A stretch of 64,000 nt of DNA from Siphonodentalium dalli (taxonomy: Eukaryota; Mollusca; Scaphopoda; Gadilida; Siphonodentaliidae). The stretch is from NCBI GenBank assembly GCA_032622095.1, contig CP136068.1, forward strand, positions 155,831,151 to 155,895,150. Reading direction: 5' to 3'. The translations under genes were made by a program, and so were the position numbers. Below the pieces are notes generated by a model. It was not told the origin of the DNA. It saw only the letters and a list, made by a program, of their open reading frames with translations, and did not search any database. Positions 55,456-64,000 of this stretch are shown piece by piece (the stretch's first letter is position 1; each line of letters starts with the position of its first letter).

Positions 55456-57257
55456 CGTTTCATTATGGGAGCTGCGCTGGTGCCGCATTCAGGGACGTGG
55501 CTAGAGGGTCTCCGTTCGGGGGTGTCCACCATGGGAAATTCCAACTGCACCCCCCCCCTTGAATCAGAATCACACCAAACACAAGTTTTCCATTTGCACG
55601 CCCCCCCCCCCCCCTTGCACCTCATTGCTCAGGTATATTCACAAACCATGGTTCTATATTCCCGGTATGAGAACATTCAGATATTTTAACCTGAAAAATT
55701 GCATAAATCCTAACATCTAGTGGTCTAAAATGCACACGGCTATGGGCAACAGACCAGGACACACCGGGCTGACCATGGTTGTTCGGGTTATTCGGCCCGG
55801 TGTGAGAAAAGTTTGAAAACTATACAAGAAAATCGCAAATCCTAGCATCTATAGACTCGCCTTAACTCATGGCGGGGAGGGACAATGACACACCGGGCCG
55901 ACCATGGTTCGGCCGGGTGTGCGAAAATTTTGAAATCTGAACAAGAAAATTGCAAAATCCTAGCATCTAGACTAGCCTCAAGCCTTCCAAGAGGTTGACA
56001 TTTCAAACCTGACACCCCCACTTAGGTTGGAAAATTTCCAACTGATGACAATTCCAATGACAATGTTGACCAAATGTATGACAATATTAACTAGCAGTTT
56101 TTGACTGGCCACGGCCGGGGGAGGGATCAGGACACAAGTTTTCCAAGTGTTGGATATTTCCAACCTGTCGCCCCCCCCCCCTAATGCTGGAAAATTTCCA
56201 ACTGATGACCATTTCAGTCAAAAATTTGGACAAAAATAGGAAAATATGCAAATATTGGGCCAAAAACAATTAATTCCCCCCAATAAATTGTTCGAAAATC
56301 AAACTACAAGAACATTTTCAACCTATTGTTGGTGTGGAATTTCCAACTAATGTTTTGGCAGGTATGAAATTTCCAACTGTTGGCCAAAGTTGGGGGTGAG
56401 ACCCCCCCCCCAACCCCCCCCCCCCTGTCGCCAGGTCTCTGGCCGCATTAAAAAACCCGTACCAGTGCATTCTATTATATATGCCAGTATCCCACAGGGA
56501 GCCTCACATATATAAGATAATGCCCTGGATTACACGGTCAAGGTAGTGTAGTGACTTAGCGTTTTTTTTGGAACGGACAGGCCAAAAGTGCCATTTTTTT
56601 TATATTTTGTCAAGTTATGTGTGCTCTTTCAGAAAGTGAACTAGAAACAGGTTTCTGATCAATATTAACCCTTGTTTCCAGTATAAATCCAAGATGGCGG
56701 CCAAATTCAATCATTATTTCACCCTGACGTTCCAACTGGTATAAAATTTGAGGCGCATGCATAATAAAGGCATCATTCAACCTGACATTGTCATATTTTG
56801 AAGAGAGTAGCAACCCAGGCTGACCAAATTGGAAATTTATCACTTTTTGTACCAAAAACATGCAATTTTGTCATATAATCATTCTCGTTTCACTTATTTC
56901 GGAATAATAAACAGACAATTTCTCAAAAATGTTTCAGTGTAGATCAAAGGTTAAGGTCTTAGCATTTTTGGACATGTATACTCTAATCAAAACATACAAT
57001 ATCTAGGACACATTCTTAACCGTATTTTAGAAATTTTTGATTATGTTACCCCTCACCCAAAAAATCATGAAATGTTGTTTTTGTGATAAGCATCCGATAG
57101 AACATGGATGAGAATCTATAAAGGTAAGGTCAATATTATTAGCCAATGAGTTCTCTTATTATATATGCGAGGCTCCATATTGGAGACTCGCATATATAAG
57201 AGAATACATTGGCACAGGGTTTTAGCAAAATTTCAGGAAGCTCGAGTCATGGAAGAG
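55456..57257. repeat. Third copy of the TTAA MITE, interrupted
   Basis: Left TTAA 55452-55455 with cgtttcattatgggagctgc, and right end ...catggaagag before TTAA 57258-57261. Two hairpin units remain (56460-56525, 57125-57215). It is interrupted by the hAT-like element 55490-56441 and by ~575 bp of unrecognised sequence (about 56546-57120). No death-fold exon follows it. Confidence 0.72.
55490..56441. mobile_element. Non-autonomous hAT-like element, 952 bp
   Basis: The ends CAGGGACGTGGC and the inverse of CAGAGACCTGGC are imperfect TIRs of hAT form. The 8-bp duplication gccgcatt lies at 55482-55489 and 56442-56449. The interior has long C runs (55550-55559, 55602-55615, 56168-56180, 56401-56425), ttggaaatttccaac motifs and a duplicated ccgggc...gaccatggtt segment. 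No transposase. Confidence 0.85.
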
Positions 57258-57467
57258 TTAATGTTAAAGTGAAAGACATTTTATCAACAAATATCACCAA
57301 TTGAATTTCCTTATAAGTTTTTTATAAGTTGGAAATCTAAATTTACTGAAATATTTTTCATTGATCTGACCTTAAAGTAGACCTTCAAGATTTTATCAAA
57401 ATTTGCTCAAACTGTTTGTTGATAAAATGGATGGCACGGTAAGAGAATTGTTCACAGAACAAAAGTT

Positions 57468-57831
57468 TTAACCTGCAATATTTAGTTTCCAAAATGAGCA
57501 ATATTCTGAAAATTGTTTCATTGCAATCCGCATATCTTTCGCCGATTCAGCGAAAACTACTGTATCATCATCATATAGTAAAACTATTATTTTTAAATAT
57601 ATTCCAATCTGATCGAAAATATCATTTTCTATCAGTTTGAGAGTTGGGACTGCATTCACGGTGAGGGAATTCTCTAGATCGTTCAGGTATAGGGAAAAAA
57701 AGAAAAGATGATATATTATCGCCTTGTAAAACACCAGAGCAATTTCCATATGCTCCAGATACGTAGCAAAAATATTTTTTTCCTCCAACACATTTTGGGT
57801 GCGGGGCGGTTCCCATCCCCTCTTTCCCCAT
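57468..57831 (-). pseudogene. LINE reverse transcriptase fragment
   Basis: Minus-strand reading gives FSLYLNDLENSL, then DQIGIYLKIIVLLYDDDTVVFAESAKDM and QFSEYCSFWKLNIAG. This matches the segment from just after motif B through motif C of CR1/L2-like LINE polymerases. The catalytic YADD is YDDD here, and two overlapping frames are needed in the upstream part. No other domains of the element are nearby. It is a dead 5'- and 3'-truncated copy, unrelated in sequence to either LINE at 4-15 kb. Confidence 0.8.
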
Positions 57832-58937
57832 TATTTTTAGTGGATATCACATGTTTAATTGTTTTAAAAGAGTTATATATATATATAGTTTATTTAATTC
57901 AGGCTCAAATGGCCCATATGATAGAGATATCAATTATATGTAATACAGAATTTCTGTCCAATGTTTGAAAAGATAAGATTCATAAAATAAATCGGAATTA
58001 ATGATTGCATGCAAAATTGTATTTTTATATATATAGAAAGACGATTTGTGTCCGATCCAGCTAACTATAAGTAAAAGTTTGAAAGATCTGATCGAACCAC
58101 TATAGCATTAATATTTACCATTATACCTGATCAGACAAGACATAATTAGAGGCAAAAACATGGAAGTCTCATCATGCTAGAAATTATTGAATCCTATTTA
58201 AAGCAACATCCAGTGTTAATTTTTGTTTGTTTTATTTAGTTGTATTTATTGTTTGTTTATGGACACACAATTAAATTTCACATCAAAGCCATATGGATGC
58301 TGATAAATCTGTTAAAAGCCATGGTGTGAGATGGTATAAGATCGTGTGGATCCAGTATTATTTAGCATAAATGTTTTGCCAATATTGATATTTTATTATT
58401 TTGATACAGTTTTCAGGTGATTACTGAAAATCAGTGGAAATTTGGTAAAATGTTAATATAAGGCCAAAGAAAAAAGATACTATGTTTACGCACATCGACC
58501 GACCCTAAAAAATAACCGCCGCCCTAATCTTTTTATTGATATTTTGAGAAAAAGCCAAAAATAAAAATAATAAAAACCACCAATGCACATACATAATGAT
58601 GTTCATTAGTTGCAAAACATATGCAGTCAGATGCTCGTAGCCCGTTTATATATAACCATGGGTATATGCGAAAAATACACAACGAAAACACACTCCACAG
58701 TTTGGATCGATAAGTCTTGCCCTGTGTATTTTGATGTTGAGTTTTTTGACAATCGGTCTTCCGTATCATTTCTACAACACAATTATCGTCTTTTATGCAG
58801 CACGACGTTATCAGCTGGGGGGAAACTGTTTCACCAGGATCGATTCTATCGCCCGTGTGTTCCGTCTCTATCGGCGTTGAGATCCGACTCCATTTTGACT
58901 TTTTAACTTTTTCTAGAAAGTTTTGGGCGCCATTTTC
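57832..58937. other. No recognisable feature
   Basis: AT-rich. A minus-strand 139-codon ORF (58533-58952) and a plus-strand ORF (58610-58906) overlap on opposite strands with no motif. The interval 58780-58937 could be a 5' UTR of the candidate gene that follows. Confidence 0.35.
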
Positions 58938-59853
58938 ACAAAAAGATGACACAAAGGTAAGTTTTAAACTATTAGTATTGATCTACGAAAGGTTTATAGC
59001 AATTCAGTAACAATATTTATGCAATCGATGTTCCGTTACGTGCACACATTTAGACCATACAACTCGAGCGTGTGCATTTCCCATGTAAATTCAATGTATC
59101 ATTCGACGCTGCAAATTTGGTCTATTCGCCTGTAAATCCAGTCGGAAATTATCAGGACGTATATCAGGATGGTGGCAGAGTGTAATGAAACCATATCCCA
59201 AGATTCCCGCAGCAGAATAACAATCTAAATGAACCGTCAAAAATAGTGAAAAATGTTCCGACTCATTTGTGACTTTCATGTTCTTGGTCGATTCTATCGT
59301 CCCTTCTAAAGAGCCGGTTCTATTCGATCGACGCTTGTTTTCTCAGGCTGCCCAGCTTCATTTTGCCAGTTATGACACACCATGACATCAAGGAACGGGT
59401 AACCTAAAATGGCCACTAATGTTTATTGAATAGCGCGATGAGATTATGGTCCTTTTGCAGTCTAATGTACCAGTTTTGGACATCTATGGCTTTTGAATTC
59501 ATATCGTTATAAAGATTGCCTCTAAAACTTTTGAATTTGTTTTTCTTCAGAATGTATAATGGAATCGGTGGCGCGATGTTGAGCCTGGATGACTCGCTGT
59601 TCTTACTTGATTTATCCGTCGATCTGGTGACACAGGCCGAGGCAGCGCCCCCCCCCCCCCCAATGATGATGTGATGGAGGTCGGCGATGGACTGAATTCA
59701 GTAAACACCTTCACCACACCGACTGCAACCAGCACGCCCGCCAAAGCTGCCCGAATAAATCAATCTCTCCAAGCTGTGTCCCAAAGCCCATTGCAATCCT
59801 TTTCCCGTATAAACAAAGTTTATACGAGACGTCGTTTGTGGCTGCACTTTTAA
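58938..59853 (+). CDS. Candidate two-exon small gene with homopolymer frameshift (unknown)
   Basis: A possible start ATG lies at about 58946, followed four codons on by a strong donor AAG/GTAAGT (GT at 58957). The acceptor tttgtttttcttcag (to 59550) opens a compatible frame: MYNGIGGAMLSLDDSLFLLD, then LSVDLVTQAEAAPPPP. That frame stops just after a run of 14 C (59648-59661). With a different run length the frame would continue as MEVGDGLNSVNTFTTPT and on to RRRLWLHF before the stop at 59851-59853. I do not recognise the protein: an acidic amphipathic start, a Ser/Thr/Pro-rich middle and a basic end. Either a sequencing length error, a real polymorphic frameshift, or no gene at all. Confidence 0.3.
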
Positions 59854-60241
59854 AATGTTCTATATTTTGACCAATGATTCCTGGTTTGTTGCATTCACTC
59901 TCTGGATAATTTAATTTTGTTCTAAGTGTTTTAAACTGGGGAACACAAAGTTAATTCGGGCATCTTTGTAGCAACACTTTCCCAATCCTGGAACCCTGCA
60001 CATTTCGTCCCCCCAATAAACCGAATGAATTCAGAATGAAATAGTCTGCAGCCAAAAGCCCAGAACTGTTTTACCTCCGGAGTATATCGTATGCTTTTGC
60101 ACCCTCGGATTCAAGAAATCGTACAACATCTAGAAATAGCTGAAAATAGACATTATTTATAGCGAATGTCCCCGAGGTTAATTGTTGAAGAAAAGACATC
60201 CAGTCTGGAAACCTGTCTGCGTCTTTTAATTGGTGTATTAT
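59854..60241. other. No recognisable feature
   Basis: Nothing supported on either strand. Confidence 0.4.
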
Positions 60242-60571
60242 TTATGGTAAGAGGCCAGTTATCTCGTCCACTATCGCAGATATCTCGTTAACTGGGTCGC
60301 AGCAATCTACATCAATATTGGAGTCGATCGTGTCGGTAAATAATGACCTCCTGGAATGAACATCCTTCATTGGTGTGTTCTTTTTTGAAACTTTGGCACA
60401 TGGACTTACTAATAGATGGCATTCTGCCACAGACACAACTTCAAGCGACATTGTTTCTTCGTTCAGCACGAATTCTACATCGCCCTGTCTCAGTTCCTTC
60501 CCTTGCACCCCAAAACGAACGATTCTGTATCTATGGTTTCCACCCAATGACTCAACGTCATCTTCTCCCAC
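60242..60571 (-). CDS. Candidate terminal exon, minus strand (unknown)
   Basis: A 109-codon frame with protein-like composition: GEDDVESLGGNHRYRIVRFG, then a QGDVEFVLNEE segment, a SVAECHLLVSPCAKVSKK stretch and an acidic tail ending ITGLLP. An acceptor-like sequence (acttgttattctag on the minus strand) immediately precedes the frame, so this could be a last exon whose upstream exons lie to the right. I recognise no family. It might equally be a transposon-derived or chance ORF. Confidence 0.35.
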   Translation of the reverse strand: MGEDDVESLGGNHRYRIVRFGVQGKELRQGDVEFVLNEETMSLEVVSVAECHLLVSPCAKVSKKNTPMKDVHSRRSLFTDTIDSNIDVDCCDPVNEISAIVDEITGLLP

Positions 60572-61970
60572 TAGAATAACAAGTTAGTCATCAGGATGTG
60601 AATCTACAAAATGTATAACGTGATTGTCACCCACGGCAAACTTCTTCTTGCAATAATATCATCTGATTCTCGGGAAATAGAGATATAATATATGTGACTA
60701 TAAGCTATCTGCAAATGATGATCTTACGATTGAAATTTAACTGATTATATATCTGGTTTCAATTCGCTGCTATTATATAATGGCATTTAGTGCATGGATA
60801 ACAATAACGCTAACGGTGGTGTGTTGTATGTTAGGTATATGAGAAAATGAATTCTCCAAGAAAAACACTAGTAAAAAAACTAATCCTTTGCTATCATGGC
60901 CGACGCGTTTCGATTATTGTAAATCCTCGTTCAGGATCAATAGAGGAGCGGCCAAACGCCAAAAGTGGTCGGATACCCCTACCCTCGGTAGAACAAGTTG
61001 AAACCAACCTTTTCTGGAAGGCAAATATATATCATTTATGGAAATGATTCTTGGCCTTGCCGGAATTGGTGGCAGCTATGTATGATAAGGCTATTTGTGG
61101 AGGTACCCTACCGAAAAATTAGCCTGTTTTCAGCGGTTGACCAGCTATACACAATTGGTTAAAAAAAACAGAACGTTCTATTTGTTATTATGTTGTACAT
61201 GGTGATACTAGAGATTGGAACGTTCTTATTTTTTCTGGTTTGTTTGAGATTTCACGACGTCATGGTAGAGAATGTAACGTTATGCGTCAAAAAATCATGA
61301 CGATTCAGAGAAACTGTCGCCCGTCAACTCTGTACAAAACTAGCACGCTGGATTGAGCTTATCTTGTCATATATGTTTGGAAAGAATGGAGTATTTTCTA
61401 CCCGGAGGAATTAAGTTTATTAGCCATCGCCTGGGATTGGATCCCAGAATGATAGAATAGTGCGTAGTATTTACTTTTATTTCGTGTAGAGCACACATAA
61501 CAAATGTAAAATTCGAATTTCCAACCATATTCACCATTAGAAGAGTATAAAAATCCAAGATGGCGTCCAATATGGCATTCAGTTTTTATTTTAAGACTCT
61601 GTGAAGCGACATACGAAAAATCCCGAAAAGGAACGTCCCCAGTGGTAAAATCTATATTATTGTAGTGACTACATAGAATAACATTTCATATCAAACATTA
61701 ATTTGACCATTAATACATATTTTCAATTGGTAAGCTAATAGGTAAAACTGTATCCCTCCATCCAATGTCATAAAATTCGAAATAAAGTTATCGACTGCAT
61801 GGGATTGGAACCACGAGTGATAGCATTATGCGCAGTATGTTGTTTTATTTAATGTACAACACACATACGAAGTGACAGGTATGAATTTCCATCCATATAA
61901 CACATGATATATAATACATACATTTTTATACAGACAATGGGATTGGAGGACAAGTGCTGACTCACGTATG
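60572..61970. other. No gene; weak ~100-bp direct repeat
   Basis: Two diverged copies (about 61425-61545 and 61795-61905) share gggattgga, gtagtat and acacataac landmarks. Nothing else is supported. Confidence 0.4.
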
Positions 61971-62096
61971 GGTACCCCCTCTTCAGTCATTTCGTACCCT
62001 CGCAATTTCGTACCCTACCAACTCGTACCCGATTTGGTCATCTCGTACCCTCTGGTCGTGAGTCATTTCGTACCCTGTGAGTCATCTCGTACCCTC
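61971..62096. repeat. Cluster of tcgtaccct motifs
   Basis: The motif tcgtaccct (or tcgtacccg) occurs seven times in ~115 bp with irregular spacing, alternating with tcatttcg / tcatctcg. A short degenerate tandem repeat. Confidence 0.75.
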
Positions 62097-64000
62097 CTTC
62101 AGAAATGACAAGAAGAGCACCATAACACCAGACGATGCACTCTAAACGATGAACGAAGTCTAACATAACATCGTGTGGCATTTCTGGTGGGCTTCTGTGT
62201 CATTTCATGGAGGTAAAACATGACATGCAAGGGCAGGAAAATACTCACGAACAGAAGCTACGAGATGACCAAATCAGTTACGAGTTGGCAGTTACGTAAG
62301 CCCCCCCCCCATAAATCATTCAATATACATACCATCAACCATAAGCTATGCATGGTTATCATATTGGTATTTGCAGATGTTGCATACCTGACTCGTCCAG
62401 AACTGGTGATGAAAACAAGGGAAACAACGTCAAGAGCGAATTTGGTGCGGGAGAATATGTTATCTATCATGTATTACCATTAACTTTATCTCATACAATT
62501 TGGGACCCTCAGTCTGCGGGTACTAAATGACCAACATAAAATATTAATTCAGTTCACAGACCATTTATAATTTCTTTTTAGAAATGGTTATACAAAATGT
62601 TTGTTTGACAATTTTAATTGGGTCTCAAGACTTTTTATGAACAATCTATACATTGAAAATACTTTAATTTAAACTACTTTGTTTTATTTTAGACGAAAAG
62701 AGAAACGTCAGTTGATAGTAAACATACCGTATGGATAGATGTGAATAGCGCGAGTGTCCGTAGAGCAATGGCAGAATTTTCTGATATTTTTACCGCGAAA
62801 TCACAAGTCACGCCTTAAACCACGCCCACTAACTAACTCTGATTCCCATTGGTCATTACAATATCTTGTCACGTTAAGGACAGGTGTCACACACCTCTTT
62901 GTCTTCATCTAAATGAACACCTCCCAAGATGAGGGAAACCTCTAATCCTCATTATGTTGCGTTTAAATAAAGTTATTTACATAAAAACAATGATTAAAAA
63001 TGAAATTGAAGAGGTTAAACTTAAAATATGCGTTTATTGCTGGATTTGGAAACTAAATTCACAAGATAACTATCACAGAAAACTTCCACCGCCGACTTAT
63101 TCTCGTTATTTTATAAAAATGTTAATGCATTTTTTGTTTCATTCGAGGTTCTAAGTTGTAACTGAGACAGACAGTCCAGAATCATTCCAAAGAGTCAATG
63201 AATAAATTTTAATCTATATCCATATGCATTCTCTCTTCCTGTTTATACTAAGATGGCAAATATTACCTGCAGTATATTGAACCATAAAATATATGATTTA
63301 AAAACAATAGTGTATCTATTTATTACTACATACACAGACATACATACATATACATAACAATCACTATTTTAAAACAGCATGACCTGTTGTCTTTTTCATC
63401 ATTCTGAACTTCTACCTGATAAACGATTGTTATGTATATGACGTTCTTGAACTGTTGACAATTCATCGCATGGTTTGTTTTTGCCCCTAAACCCCTCGAT
63501 TAAAGCGAAACACAGTCACAGTCATAACATATGAACGAACGTTACCGACTTCATAGCAATTAATCTTCTTTTTTTTGTTAGCTAAAATGACAGTATTTAT
63601 TATGACGGAAACGAGAAACGCTCTTTAAGTTTCAACGCCGAATAAGAAGGGATGTTTTGTACTTAATTATAAATACGTTTGTTTATCTTTCCGATACTAA
63701 ATAGGGTGCATAAATATATAGAAGTATACCGTTTTATTTCCCGAGCTACATGTATCATCGTCGTCTCTGAATGGTTTAAACAATATTTATTTCTACCCTC
63801 AATTAATACATATATACATGAAACAAGACATTGATCATTGTGATTTATATGACAGGTTAGAATAGAAGAGGGTGAAGAGGACCTAACAACAAGCGGGTCA
63901 CCGTTTATCTGAAGTTATCTCCTCAGAAAAGAAAAGCATGCAGAATAGTATGTGACTGTCTGCACAACGTTCAACACTAGTTGTTGCGTTTTATTTACGA
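62097..64000. other. No recognisable feature to the end of the window
   Basis: AT-rich. A C run at 62302-62310 and short ORFs only. Confidence 0.4.

Larger units (their letters stand above)
39220..55495. repeat. Segmental duplication, unit B (~16.3 kb)
   Basis: Collinear with unit A. It contains exon a3, exon b3 and paralogous MITEs. Private insertions include the foldback element 42872-47255, the 340-bp palindromic insertion 51141-51480 and the 324-bp MITE 53208-53531. The hAT-like element 55490-56441 lies just past its end. Confidence 0.85.

Noticed and set aside
58533-58952. 139-codon minus-strand ORF
   Set aside because: It overlaps plus-strand ORFs, has no recognisable domain and has a low-complexity hydrophobic end.
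61425-61905. tggattggatcccag-like segment considered as a tRNA or SINE head
   Set aside because: I could not fold a cloverleaf or find A and B boxes at the right spacing.

Overview
This window is eukaryotic nuclear DNA. It is AT-rich and has spliced exons, non-LTR retrotransposons, Helitrons, hAT-like elements and many foldback MITEs, with no bacterial operons and no tRNA or rRNA gene that I can see. The repeat mix suggests a marine invertebrate: a Tx1/L1-type LINE, a CR1/jockey-type LINE with a 2A-like NPGP motif, ACCAGCTAG-ended Helitrons, and a repeated death-fold gene module. A bivalve or other lophotrochozoan is my best guess. The sequence alone does not fix the species.

Layout. 1-1.95 kb: three copies of a ~0.55 kb repeat separated by long hairpins. 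3.2-3.66 kb: a minisatellite. ~3.68-15.16 kb: a degenerate CR1/jockey-type LINE on the minus strand. It is split by a 1357-bp hAT-like element (11688-13044, 8-bp target duplication) and by a complete Tx1/L1-type LINE with two intact ORFs (4055-10517, 11-13-bp target duplication plus poly(A)). 15.9-16.5 kb: a short Helitron. 16.7-19.5 kb: a large imperfect inverted repeat and a 20-bp minisatellite. 22.0-23.7 kb: a second Helitron.

The only convincing host genes lie at 19.5-50.3 kb: three copies of a two-exon module. Exon a is 149-155 bp and exon b is 475-634 bp. Together they read as one death-domain-like fold (DED or CARD are less likely). Copies 2 and 3 sit in a tandem segmental duplication: unit A is ~24.16-39.11 kb and unit B ~39.2-55.5 kb. 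The duplication breakpoints coincide with copies of one TTAA-flanked MITE that carries internal tandem arrays, which suggests unequal recombination between MITEs.

Comparing A with B gives empty sites for several insertions. Unit A alone holds a 6.58-kb long-TIR element that contains a tandem pair of 1.93-kb elements, and a 240-bp TTAA MITE. Unit B alone holds a 4.38-kb foldback element with ~1-kb arms and a 2.1-kb minisatellite loop, a 324-bp MITE, a 340-bp palindromic insertion, and a ~29-copy 32-bp array where A has one copy.

55.5-64 kb: a second hAT-like element (55490-56441), a LINE RT fragment (57468-57831, minus), two weak exon-like ORFs (58.9-59.9 kb plus, 60.24-60.57 kb minus), and otherwise unrecognised sequence. 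Promoters and first exons of the death-fold genes could not be placed.
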